Assembly (NCBI RefSeq): GCF_009569385.1
Contig: NZ_WBOF01000001.1
Coordinates: 6,023,501 to 6,087,500, forward strand
DNA from: Streptomyces kaniharaensis
GTDB taxonomy: Bacteria > Actinomycetota > Actinomycetes > Streptomycetales > Streptomycetaceae
DNA length: 64,000 bases
Direction of reading: 5' to 3'
Shown: positions 53,659 through 61,636 of the stretch, piece by piece
Numbering within the stretch: the first letter of the stretch is position 1
Layout of the letters: every line of letters begins with the position of its first letter
The notes under the pieces: model-generated
Databases searched by the model: none
Seen by the model: only the letters and a program-made list of their open reading frames with translations
What the model was told of the DNA's origin: nothing
Translations under genes and position numbers: made by a program

Positions 53659-54920
53659 GGATCCTCGTCATGGCCGCCGGATCGCACGGCGACGTGGCCC
53701 CGTACACCGGGCTCGGCGCCCGCCTCCGTGACGCGGGGCACGAGGTCGCCCTGGCAGCGCCGGAGACCTTCCGCGAACTGGTGGGCGGCAGCGGTCTCGA
53801 GTTCCGTCCGCTGCCGGTCGACCCGCGCGGGGCACCGTCCGAGCGGAAGGAGGGGCGGTCGGCACTGCTGGCACGGGCCGCCGCCTTCATCGACCGGCTC
53901 GGCGACGGGCTGGCCGACGCGGCGGCCCCCGGCGCCGACCTGCTCCTGCTCGCCACCACGACCGCCCCGCTCGGTTGGCACCTGGTGGAGGCAATGGACG
54001 TACCGAGCCTCGGGGTCTACCTCCAACCCACCCTGCCGACCAGGGAGTTTCCGCCGGTCGTCGGCCCAGCCCGCTCCCTCGGCCGGTTCGGCAACCGGGT
54101 GGCGGGTGCGTTCGGCCAGCGCGTGGTGGACCGGCTGCACACGGGTGCCGCGCGGCGGCTGCGGGCGCGGTTGGGGCTGCCGGGGTGTTCCCCGACGGCT
54201 CGACGGCGCGCACAGGAAAGGGCGAACTGGCCGGTCCTGCACGGGTTCAGTCCCACCCTGGTGCCGCGCCCGGCGGACTGGCGGGAGGGGTTGCGGGTGG
54301 TCGGCAACTGGTGGCCGCACGTGGCGGCCGACTACCGCCTCTCGGCGGAGGTCGAGGACTTCCTGCGGGCGGGGCCACCGCCATTGTTCATCGGCTTCGG
54401 CAGCATGGCGGCGGGGCAGGGTGAGCGTCTTGGCGCCCTCGTGGTCGACGCGCTGGGGCGTGCGGGGGTGCGCGGTGTCCTGCAGTCGGGTTGGGCCGGG
54501 ATCGCGGCCGACGGGGACGATGTGCTGACGGTCGGAGAGATCCCGCACTCGCACCTGTTTCCACGCATGGCTGCGGTGGTCCACCACGCCGGCGCCGGTA
54601 CGGCGGCTGCGGTGCTGCGGGCGGGTGTCCCGAGCGTCCCGGTCCCGGTGACGGCCGACCAGCCGTTCTGGGCCGGGCGGCTCACCCGGTTGGGCGCGGC
54701 TACCCGCCCGATACCGTTCGCCGAGCTGACTGCCGCCCGGCTGGCTGACGCCATTCGTCAGGCCGTGGAGGGCGGGGCCTTGCGAGGGCGGGCGGAGGCG
54801 GCGTCCCGCGCGATGGCTGAGGAGGACGGCGCGGCGCGGGTCGTGGACGCTGTGGCGGCGTTGGAGGACGGTCGCCAGCTGGTGAGTTTCACCGGGCCGT
54901 CCCGGCCCGGAGATGCATAA
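53655..54920 (+). CDS. GT1-type glycosyltransferase (UDP-glucosyl/macrolide-like)
   Basis: Transfers a sugar from a nucleotide donor to a small hydrophobic acceptor. 421 residues with two Rossmann domains: MRILVMAAGSHGDVAPYTGL (acceptor side), FIGFGSMAAGQ, and the donor-site block EIPHSHLFPRMAAVVHHAGA then GTAAAVLRAGVPSVPVP followed by DQPFWAGRL. Its coupling to a TipAS-type regulator suggests drug-induced inactivation by glycosylation. Confidence 0.92.
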   Translation: MRILVMAAGSHGDVAPYTGLGARLRDAGHEVALAAPETFRELVGGSGLEFRPLPVDPRGAPSERKEGRSALLARAAAFIDRLGDGLADAAAPGADLLLLATTTAPLGWHLVEAMDVPSLGVYLQPTLPTREFPPVVGPARSLGRFGNRVAGAFGQRVVDRLHTGAARRLRARLGLPGCSPTARRRAQERANWPVLHGFSPTLVPRPADWREGLRVVGNWWPHVAADYRLSAEVEDFLRAGPPPLFIGFGSMAAGQGERLGALVVDALGRAGVRGVLQSGWAGIAADGDDVLTVGEIPHSHLFPRMAAVVHHAGAGTAAAVLRAGVPSVPVPVTADQPFWAGRLTRLGAATRPIPFAELTAARLADAIRQAVEGGALRGRAEAASRAMAEEDGAARVVDAVAALEDGRQLVSFTGPSRPGDA

Positions 54921-54946
54921 AGCATTCATATAAAAGTGCTATGCTT
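54920..54946. promoter_or_regulatory. AT-rich dyad before a MarR gene
   Basis: AAGCAT (54920-54925) and ATGCTT (54941-54946) flank TATAAA-like sequence, directly upstream of ATG 54952. Its position and AT richness suggest the MarR operator and promoter. Confidence 0.6.
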
Positions 54947-54951
54947 CAAGC

Positions 54952-55410
54952 ATGAGCCGTCAAGATGCCACTCGTCGCGCCTCCACTGCAATCGGGTCGG
55001 CCCTCTACGGACTGGCCACCAGGGCCGTGAGGCGTCTTCCACGTGACCTGAGCCTCACGTCCGCTGCCACCCTGGCCACCCTGGATAGGACCGGCCCACG
55101 ACGAATCACCGATTTAGCCGGGATTGAGGGTGTCACCCAGCCCGCGATGACCGTCCTGGTCCGGGTGATGGAGGAATCCGGGCTGGTCGAGCGGAGAGGC
55201 GACCCGTCCGATAAGCGGGTCACGCTGGTGTGGCTGACCGAGGCCGGCGCGTCTTACGTCCGCGCGCGGCGCCAGGCGGGCGCCCAGGCATTTGCGGGGT
55301 TGATCGACAAACTCACTGACGACGAGGTCGAGGCCCTGACGGCAGCCCTTCCGGCGCTGCTGCATCTCGCAGCGCTCGACAGCCAAGATCAGGAAGGGCC
55401 GAAGCAGTGA
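54952..55410 (+). CDS. MarR-family regulator
   Basis: 152 residues. Winged helix with LTSAATLATLDRTGPRRITD, EGVTQPAMTVLVRVMEESGL and RRGDPSDKRVTLVWLTEAG. It precedes a drug-efflux gene by 109 nt on the same strand, the usual repressor-pump arrangement. Codon use is somewhat less GC-rich than the chromosomal genes at the start of the window. Confidence 0.93.
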   Translation: MSRQDATRRASTAIGSALYGLATRAVRRLPRDLSLTSAATLATLDRTGPRRITDLAGIEGVTQPAMTVLVRVMEESGLVERRGDPSDKRVTLVWLTEAGASYVRARRQAGAQAFAGLIDKLTDDEVEALTAALPALLHLAALDSQDQEGPKQ

Positions 55411-55519
55411 CAGGGTGGTCACTCGGCAGGGTCACTGCAAACTCCGAGCCGTGGGCGGAAAGGGTCCGGGCTCGCATCCGTCCCGGCCTGTTCGACCACG
55501 TCACGACCGGGAGCCACCG

Positions 55520-57019
55520 ATGAGCACGACCCGGGAGCACTCCGAGGCGCGGCTGCTGGTCCCCTCCCTGATGTTCATCGCCCTGGTCGTGGCGGCAGTC
55601 GCCAGCCTCGGGACGCCGCTCATCACCAGCGTGGCGACCACGTTCCACGTCTCACTCGACAGCGCGCAGTGGACGCTGACCATCTCGCTGCTGAGCGGCG
55701 CCGTCGCTACGCCCGTCCTCGGCCGGCTCGGAGCCGGCCCACACCGACGAGCCACGATTCTCGCCACGCTGGCGGTCGTCGTCGCTGGCAGTGCGCTCAC
55801 CGTGCTGCCGCTGCCGTTCGCGTGGCTGCTTGTCGGCAGGGCGGCCCAAGGCGTCGGGCTCGGTCTGACGGCGCTGATGATGGGCGTGGCCCGCGACCAT
55901 CTTCCCGAGGGGCGCAGCGCGGACACGATCGCCCTGATCTCGGTGGTCTCGATCATCGGGGCCGGCGTCGGTTACCCGCTCGCCGGGCTGCTCACCGAGT
56001 TCGGCGGGGTGCGGGCCGCCTATGGCCTCGGTCTGTTCGTCACCGCTATCGCCTTCCTGGCCGCGTGGCGCTCCATGCCCGTGGCTCCGAAAGGCCGCTC
56101 CGCTCACGTGGACGTGGCGGGCGCACTCGTCCTGGCGGGTGGACTGTTCCTCGTCCTGTTCCTCGCGAGCGAGACGAGTCTATGGAGCCGTCACCTCGCC
56201 GTGGCGGTGGTCCTCGCCATCGTTGCCGTGCTCCTGCTCTGCGTCTGGACCGCCTCCGAGCTGCGCAGTAAGGCGCCCCTGGTCGATGTCCGGGCGGTAC
56301 GGCATCCGGCGGTCGCCGGGGCGAACCTCGCCATGTTCGTCGGCGGGATCGGCATGTACCTCCTACTCACGCTCATCACCCGGTACGCGCAGACGCCGCA
56401 CAGCGCCGGCTACGGCTTCGGGCTGACCACCTTCGTCGCCGGGCTGGTCCTGGTCCCGTTCTCCGTGCTGGGGTTCGTCGCAGGCAAGCTCACGCCTCGG
56501 GTTCGGATGCGGATCGACGCCCCCTTGCTCTTGGCCGGCAGCGCCGTCGTCGTCGGTGGCGGGTTCGTCCTCTTCGCGGCGGCCCGGTCGAACCTGGCCG
56601 AACTGTTCGTAGCAATGGGCGTGCTGGGCTTCGGTGTCGGCAGCTTCTCGGCCGCCATGCCTGGCGTCATCCTGGCCGTCACCCCCAAGAGCGAGACGTC
56701 GAGCGCCATGAGCTTCAACTATGTCGTCCGTAGCGTCGGGTACTCCCTGGGCAGCGCCATGGGCGGCCTGGTCCTGGCCGCCGGCACCGACACCGGCCGT
56801 CTCTTCCCGAGGGACGGCGCCTACACCACGGCAGCGCTGGTCGGTATCGCCGCGATGGCGATCACGACCATGGCCAGCCTCGCTCTCGCCCGCCAACGCT
56901 CGCCCGAGACCAACCCGACCGCAGCCCCGACCGGCGCACCGAGCCAGGGCCGGTCCAAATCGATGACCGGCTCGCCGGAAGGGCGGCCCGAACAGGAACG
57001 AAAAGAAGCCGACAAGTAG
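55520..57019 (+). CDS. MFS drug exporter, 14-helix (DHA2) type
   Basis: Proton-driven efflux pump of 499 residues. It starts with LVPSLMFIALVVAAVASLGT, contains the motif A-like LLSGAVATPVLGRLGAGPHRR, motif C-like VSIIGAGVGYPLAGLL and ends in a charged cytosolic tail. About 14 hydrophobic helices are visible. ATG 55520 follows GGGAG. An upstream in-frame start at 55415 would add an Arg-rich head and is less likely. Confidence 0.92.
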   Translation: MSTTREHSEARLLVPSLMFIALVVAAVASLGTPLITSVATTFHVSLDSAQWTLTISLLSGAVATPVLGRLGAGPHRRATILATLAVVVAGSALTVLPLPFAWLLVGRAAQGVGLGLTALMMGVARDHLPEGRSADTIALISVVSIIGAGVGYPLAGLLTEFGGVRAAYGLGLFVTAIAFLAAWRSMPVAPKGRSAHVDVAGALVLAGGLFLVLFLASETSLWSRHLAVAVVLAIVAVLLLCVWTASELRSKAPLVDVRAVRHPAVAGANLAMFVGGIGMYLLLTLITRYAQTPHSAGYGFGLTTFVAGLVLVPFSVLGFVAGKLTPRVRMRIDAPLLLAGSAVVVGGGFVLFAAARSNLAELFVAMGVLGFGVGSFSAAMPGVILAVTPKSETSSAMSFNYVVRSVGYSLGSAMGGLVLAAGTDTGRLFPRDGAYTTAALVGIAAMAITTMASLALARQRSPETNPTAAPTGAPSQGRSKSMTGSPEGRPEQERKEADK

Positions 57020-57076
57020 GTACGAGTCACACCAGTGGGGTGATAGCCCTCGGACAGCGCGTCCCAGGAGAACACA

Positions 57077-57489
57077 GTGCCGGGGACGCCGCCCAGAACC
57101 CGTCGATTCCGAGCGCTACTCGCGGGCGAAGTCCCCGGTGAGGGGCGGCTCCGACGGATCGCGCCTGCCGTGGGTTTCCACGCGGCCCTGACGCGGTCAC
57201 AGGCTCCGCTCCGGGACATCTACGTATGCACCGCAGATTTGGAGGACGAACTGATCCGCGCGCTCGGCACGGCAGCAGTCGAGGAGATCCTCCGGGCTGA
57301 GGGCGACTTCCGTGCCTGGCATTCCTTCCAGCGTCAGCCCGCACAGCACGGCCGGCCCCGGCATCAGCAGGTGCGGCGCTTCCTCGGCACGAAGAAGGGC
57401 CGCAAGATCCGCTACGGCCGTCTCCTCGTCGAGGCTCTCGCACCGGACCGGACACCGCCCCGCTCGACGGCCTCCTCGCGAGCCTGTGA
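57077..57489 (+). pseudogene. C-terminal fragment of an OLD-type (TOPRIM) nuclease
   Basis: Reads RDIYVCTADLEDELIRALGT, FRAWHSFQRQPAQHGRP and RRFLGTKKGRKIRYGRLLVE, the usual C-terminal end of OLD-family ATP-dependent endonucleases, including the DLED acidic motif of the TOPRIM site. The last eight residues (LDGLLASL, then TGA at 57487) are in a shifted frame. The ATPase half is gone. Probably a relic of a defence gene. Confidence 0.6.
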
Positions 57490-57555
57490 GGGCGTGGACG
57501 GACTGCCGTTTCGAGCGCGCTCGACAGCGGACGAAGCGCGGGCGTTACCGACGCC

Positions 57556-57767
57556 GGGGCGGTACTGGAGCGCTGTGATCGTCAACGGCGGTGGCGGGAT
57601 CCACCACGCGATCCGCGACGCGTCGGGCAACTGGTCATCGTTCCCAGACATCGCGGGCCAGACCGGTGACATCGGCGCCGTGGGTTCGATTTCGGACGCT
57701 GGTGTCAACGGCGACACGCACGTGGTCGCGGTCGGCGGCGACGGCCACATCTACCAAACTGCGCCGG
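57556..57767 (+). pseudogene. Fragment of a beta-propeller lectin-like protein
   Basis: AVIVNGGGGIHHAIRDASGN, FPDIAGQTGDIGAVGSISDA and DTHVVAVGGDGHIYQT look like two blades of a tachylectin-like or sialidase-like propeller of a secreted protein. No start or signal peptide; the frame runs on into the end of the TetR gene on the other strand. Confidence 0.5.
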
Positions 57768-57849
57768 CTGCGGCGACAGTCGTCACCGGAATGACGGACT
57801 GCTTGTCACCAGCGGGTGGTTGGCGTCCCGACTCGGCACTCGTGGGGGC

Positions 57850-58455
57850 TTAGGAACCGGGAAAGAGCCGACCAAGGTGGTAGTGCAGAACGGCAGTCGC
57901 GTCGCCTGCCGTGCGCTGGCCGAGCAGCACGCTCAGGCCGAGGCCGGCAGAGACGGACAGGAGTACGACGGCCTCCTGGCCGGCATCCACGCGTGGATCG
58001 GCGTCCCCGGCCTGCTGGGCGGCTTCGAGCTGCCCGACGAGGAACCCTTCCATCTCGTTGGGTGCCGCGAGGAACGGCTGGCCGCCGAGGGCGGGATCGG
58101 TGATGGAGAGCACCGCGTACTCGGTGTAGACGAGGTGGAAGATCCGGCTCTCTTCGTCGGTGGGTACCGCTTCGAGCAGGACCGCTTCGACGATGTCGCG
58201 CGGAGTCGGTGAGGAGCCTGCCGTCCTCACCCGGTCGCGGACCCGCTCACCCATGCGCGCCGTCAGGCGGTTGAGTGCGGCGAGCAGCAGCTGTTCTTTG
58301 GTATCGAAGTAGTACTGCACGAGCCGCACCGAGATGCCCGCCTCGGTGGCGACGGACCGCATGGTGACGGCGTGCAGCCCGGTGTCCGCCGCCGCGCGGA
58401 GCAAGGCGTCGATGATCTGGGCCCGTCGCTCGTCATGGTCCACCAGCTTTGGCAT
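57850..58455 (-). CDS. TetR-family transcriptional regulator
   Basis: 201 residues. N-terminal HTH (RAQIIDALLRAAADTGLHAV, AGISVRLVQYYFDTKEQL) and a TetR_C domain (FHLVYTEYAVLSITDPALGG). Divergent from the alpha/beta hydrolase gene, with a palindrome between the two starts, so it probably represses both. Confidence 0.92.
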   Translation of the reverse strand: MPKLVDHDERRAQIIDALLRAAADTGLHAVTMRSVATEAGISVRLVQYYFDTKEQLLLAALNRLTARMGERVRDRVRTAGSSPTPRDIVEAVLLEAVPTDEESRIFHLVYTEYAVLSITDPALGGQPFLAAPNEMEGFLVGQLEAAQQAGDADPRVDAGQEAVVLLSVSAGLGLSVLLGQRTAGDATAVLHYHLGRLFPGS

Positions 58456-58477
58456 CGGGTTCCTTCCAAACTCTTTT

Positions 58478-58495
58478 ATGGTACAAACATACCAT
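58478..58495. promoter_or_regulatory. TetR operator candidate ATGGTA-N6-TACCAT
   Basis: Perfect 6-bp arms around CAAACA, midway between the divergent TetR and hydrolase starts and AT-rich against the background. Confidence 0.7.
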
Positions 58496-58527
58496 CAAGT
58501 ACTGCTGTTTCGCGTGTTGGGGGGACC

Positions 58528-59433
58528 ATGACCAGAACAAGTGTCGGACGCTTCGTCAGCGAGGAAGCCCGCGGGAAGTTCCTCGAGGCGTACGACCGTG
58601 CCATGGAGCTGTGGCCGGGCCCGCGCGAGGAATTGGATGTCGAAACCGGCTACGGCACCGTCCATGTCCACCGCTACGGGGCCCGAACCGGCGAGCCGAT
58701 CGTGCTCCTGCACGGCCACGCCGGACACGCCTCCAATTGGTACCCGCAGATCGCCGCCCTGGGGGAGAACCACCCGGTCTACGCGATCGACACGCTGGAC
58801 GACCCCGGCCGCAGCGTGCAACGCGCCGTCGCGGCCGGCTCCGAGGAAAACGCGGCCTGGCTCGGCGAGGTCCTCGCCGGACTCGGGCTGGAGCGCGTCC
58901 ACCTGGTCGGCCTGTCCTATGGCGGATGGCTGGCCCTCAACCAGGCCGTTCACGCACCCGAGCGCCTCGCCTCGATCGTCCCGCTGGACCCCGGCGGGAT
59001 CGAGAAGGTCCCCGCGCGGTTCTACGCGCACATGATCGGCGGGCTGTTCGGAATGCTCGCCCCCCGACCGCTCCGACCCGCCCTCGGGCGCCTGCTCGCC
59101 AACCCCGCCCTGAGCTCACCGTCCGAGATGATCGCTCCACTGATGCTGGGCATGCGGACCTACAAGCCGAACACCCGCCCTGCGGCCAGACCGTTCACCG
59201 ACGAGGAACTGAGCTCGATCCAGCTGCCCACCCTCGTCCTGCTGGGACGCCGCAGTGCCCTGCTCCGGCCCCGTCAGGTGCTGAAGCGGGTCACCGCGCT
59301 GATCCCGAATGTTCAGGCCGAGATCGTTCAGCGGGCCGGCCACGGCCTCAATCTGGAGCGTCCCGAACTGGTCAACGAACGCCTCCTGCAGTTCATCACC
59401 GCACTTCAGCCCGAACCCACCCGGAGCGAGTAA
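58528..59433 (+). CDS. Alpha/beta hydrolase
   Basis: 301 residues. Oxyanion LLHGHAGHASNWYPQ, nucleophile GLSYGGWLAL, and C-terminal AGHGLNLERPELV with the catalytic His. The acid residue region reads LPTLVLLGRRSALL, where the usual Asp is not obvious. GGGGGG precedes ATG 58528. Under likely control of the divergent TetR. Substrate unknown. Confidence 0.9.
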   Translation: MTRTSVGRFVSEEARGKFLEAYDRAMELWPGPREELDVETGYGTVHVHRYGARTGEPIVLLHGHAGHASNWYPQIAALGENHPVYAIDTLDDPGRSVQRAVAAGSEENAAWLGEVLAGLGLERVHLVGLSYGGWLALNQAVHAPERLASIVPLDPGGIEKVPARFYAHMIGGLFGMLAPRPLRPALGRLLANPALSSPSEMIAPLMLGMRTYKPNTRPAARPFTDEELSSIQLPTLVLLGRRSALLRPRQVLKRVTALIPNVQAEIVQRAGHGLNLERPELVNERLLQFITALQPEPTRSE

Positions 59434-59457
59434 CACCACCTGCCGCTGCCCGTGGTG
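59434..59457 (+). terminator. Hairpin after the hydrolase gene
   Basis: CACCAC and GTGGTG form a 6-bp stem directly after the stop codon; weak terminator candidate. Confidence 0.4.
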
Positions 59458-59737
59458 ACAGGAAACGCGCTCAGTTGACAGACAGCCTGCTCAGTCACAA
59501 TCCGAATCCGGAACAAGATCACGAAGTGACACCGGAGCATCGGGCGCTATGTACCCGGACCGCCGTTTGGGTCCTGCGATGGAAGCCGCGGTGTCCCACC
59601 CCCGGCCTGGCCGGTCAGGCGGTGCGCGCCACGGGCAATGGGATGCGGCGCGCACCGCCGCGGCGCCCGCGAGGTTCTCAAGGTCCTCGCCCGCCGCAAC
59701 CGCTGACGGCCGCATCCTCGGCCCCAGCCCCTCGTGC
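59458..59737. other. Gene-poor stretch before the IS256 relic
   Basis: Short mixed frames on both strands, none convincing. Likely decayed DNA, probably including the lost 5' part of the IS256 gene. Confidence 0.4.
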
Positions 59738-59997
59738 AGGTGCTGGGTCCACAAAACGGCCAATGTCCTGGACGCCACGCCGAAGTCGGCCCAGCCGGCG
59801 GCGAAGAAGGCGATCCAGGACATCTACAACACCGAGGACCGCGAGCACGCCGAACAGGCCGTCCAGACCTTGCCAAGCTCTACGGAGCGAAGTTCCCCAA
59901 GACCATTGCCAAGATCACTGACGACCAGGACGTGCTGCTGGAGCTCTACGACTACCCCGCGGAGCACTGGATCCAGCTGCGGACCACCAACCCGATC
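59738..59997 (+). pseudogene. IS256-family transposase relic, middle part
   Basis: Reads CWVHKTANVLDATPKSAQPA, then EDREHAEQAVQT. After a one-base deletion near 59873 it continues in another frame, AKLYGAKFPKTIAKITDDQD and AEHWIQLRTTNPI, where the IS110 element interrupts. The N-terminal half is missing. The rest follows at 61365. Confidence 0.85.
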
Positions 59998-60022
59998 TGG
60001 GTGTTGTACTTCTGCCACCGAC

Positions 60023-60208
60023 CGGGGAGTAGCTACCCCGTTCGGCGCTTGAAGCGGTCCGCCCTGACTCTGAACGCGATTGGCGCCTGACAGGTTGCCC
60101 TGGATTCGAAGTGTCGGGCGGTTCCGTGAGCGCGGGCCTCGAGTGCCTGGCTTGAAGAGAGCCTGTCCGACTCAACCCAGATCTGCCGACACCACGAGGC
60201 CCGCGCTC
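60023..60208 (+). ncRNA. Predicted IS110 bridge RNA
   Basis: Found by hand folding. A 5' hairpin CGGGG/CCCCG (60023-60040) is followed by stem-loop 1, CGG.CCGCCC.GAC with GTC.GGGCGG.CCG (60055-60126), and stem-loop 2, a perfect 14-bp stem GAGCGCGGGCCTCG/CGAGGCCCGCGCTC (60128-60141, 60195-60208). Loop 1 holds AACGCGATT (60073-60081), 7 of 9 identical to target AACCCGATC, and GATTCGA (60103-60109), which pairs with target TCGAGTC with one G-U. Loop 2 holds AAGAGAGC (60155-60162), identical to the element's right end, and ACCCAGA (60175-60181), complementary to TCTGGGT at its left end. This is the bridge RNA plan known from IS621. Confidence 0.75.
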
Positions 60209-60236
60209 CCACCGTAGCCGGTTTCTGGGAAAGGCA

Positions 60237-61352
60237 GTGGAGTTGGAAGCAGGACATGGTGTCGGCGGGATAGACCCGCACAAGCACAGCGCCACCTTGG
60301 CGGTGGTCGACAGCCACGGCCACCTGGTCGACGTGGTCTCCGTCCCGGTGACCCCGGCGGGGATCGGCGAGCTCCTGGAGTTCCTCACCGACACGGAGCT
60401 GGTCATCGACCGGATCGGGGTCGAAGGATCCGCCGCGCTGGGGCAGCCCGTGGCCGTGGCGCTGTCCGCAGCCGGATACGACGTCCGTGAGGTGCAACCG
60501 AACCGCACGGCCGAACGCCGAAGGCGCCGGCGTCGCGCGAAGACCGACATCGAGGATGCCGAGGCGATCGCACGCGAGACCCTGGCCGATCCTCAACTGC
60601 CGCCCGCTGGCAAGCACGCGGCCCCTGAGGCGGCCTGGGAGGAGCTCACCGCGGTCCATGACTGGCGGGACTCGCTGATCCTGCAGCGCGTGCGCCAGCT
60701 GACCGAGGCAGAAGCGGTCCTGGTCTCGCTGCCGCTGAGCATCCGGTCGCAACTGCCCTCGACCAGCCGCGTACTGCCACAGCTCGAGATGCTGGAGACC
60801 TTTGCGGGCCAGTGGGACGGACTCAGCACGGTCGACCGGGTCCGACTGGACCGGCTGCAGGCGGCCCTGGACGACATCCGCCTGCTGACCGGCCGGATCA
60901 AGATCCTCGACAAGAGGATCCCGCCGCTGCTGGAACAGCTCGGCTGCACACTCACGGAGATCTGCGGCATCGGCCCGGTGACCGCCATGGACCTGCTCGT
61001 CGAGGTCGGCGACCCCTGCCGGTTCACCACCGAGGCCCAGTTCGCCCGCTGGTGCGGGTCGGCTCCCATCGCCTTGTCTTCCGGCGAAGGCCATGGGCCG
61101 GCCCGTCGCCATCGGCTCGATGTCGGTGGCAACCGCAACGTGAACTCGATCCTGCACATCGTGCACGTCACCCAGGTCAGATGCCACGAGCCAGCCCGTA
61201 CTTACGTCGCGAGGAAGATCGCCGAGAACAAGACGAAACGCGAGGCTCGCCGGGCCCACAAGCGACAACTCGCCAACGTCATCATCCGTCACATGTGGAA
61301 GGACGAGGCCCTCCGGAAGACCTCGGGAACCGCCTTCCCAGCAGCCGCTTGA
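60237..61352 (+). CDS. IS110-family transposase (RNA-guided serine/DEDD recombinase)
   Basis: 371 residues. N-terminal RuvC-like DEDD domain: GGIDPHKHSATLAVVD (first Asp), VEGSAALGQPVAVAL (Glu), and KTDIEDAEAIARETL (Asp residues). C-terminal transposase_20 domain: LTEICGIGPVTAMDLLVEVG, FARWCGSAPIALSSGEGHG (conserved Ser region), KRQLANVIIRHMWKDEAL. The gene seems intact. GTG 60237 begins the frame; TTG 60243 has better spacing from GGGAAAGG and is an alternative. Acts with the bridge RNA encoded just upstream. Confidence 0.92.
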   Translation: MELEAGHGVGGIDPHKHSATLAVVDSHGHLVDVVSVPVTPAGIGELLEFLTDTELVIDRIGVEGSAALGQPVAVALSAAGYDVREVQPNRTAERRRRRRRAKTDIEDAEAIARETLADPQLPPAGKHAAPEAAWEELTAVHDWRDSLILQRVRQLTEAEAVLVSLPLSIRSQLPSTSRVLPQLEMLETFAGQWDGLSTVDRVRLDRLQAALDDIRLLTGRIKILDKRIPPLLEQLGCTLTEICGIGPVTAMDLLVEVGDPCRFTTEAQFARWCGSAPIALSSGEGHGPARRHRLDVGGNRNVNSILHIVHVTQVRCHEPARTYVARKIAENKTKREARRAHKRQLANVIIRHMWKDEALRKTSGTAFPAAA

Positions 61353-61364
61353 CAAGAGAGCTTC

Positions 61365-61600
61365 GAGTCGACCTTCGCCACCGTCCGGCTCCGCACGAAA
61401 GTCACCAAGGGTGCCGGCTCGCGCGCCGCCGGCCTGGCGATGGTGTTCAAGCTCGTCGAGTCGGCCCAGGTCCGATGGCGGGGCCGTCAACGGCGCCCAC
61501 CTCGTCCCGCTCGTCCGCCCTGGAGCCCCCTTCGAGCGCGGAGTCCTGATGGAGCGTGACCGAGCGGCGGCACAACTGCCACGATGCGCGGAAATCGATG
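61365..61600 (+). pseudogene. IS256-family transposase relic, C-terminal part
   Basis: ESTFATVRLRTKVTKGAGSR and AGLAMVFKLVESAQVRWR, then after a one-base insertion in the GGGG run near 61480 the other frame reads VNGAHLVPLVRPGAPFERG. This is the normal end of IS256 transposases. Together with 59738-59997 it shows at least two frameshifts besides the IS110 insertion. Confidence 0.8.
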
Positions 61601-61636
61601 GTCTCCCCGATGCCGGCCAGGCGATACTGGTCCGCC

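Larger units (their letters stand above)
59998..61364 (+). mobile_element. IS110-family element inserted in the IS256 relic
   Basis: About 1367 bp. Excising it rejoins the IS256 codons ACC AAC CCG ATC GAG TCG ACC (TNPIEST) exactly. TC occurs at both junctions (59996-59997, 61363-61364), so it is the likely 2-nt crossover core; there is no target duplication or terminal inverted repeat, as expected for IS110. The left non-coding end is 239 nt and the right one only about 12 nt, the layout of the IS110 rather than IS1111 subgroup. Confidence 0.9.

Noticed and set aside
59491..59823. 110-codon minus-strand frame antisense to the IS256 relic
   Set aside because: Overlaps the recognisable IS256 codons on the other strand and has no domain.
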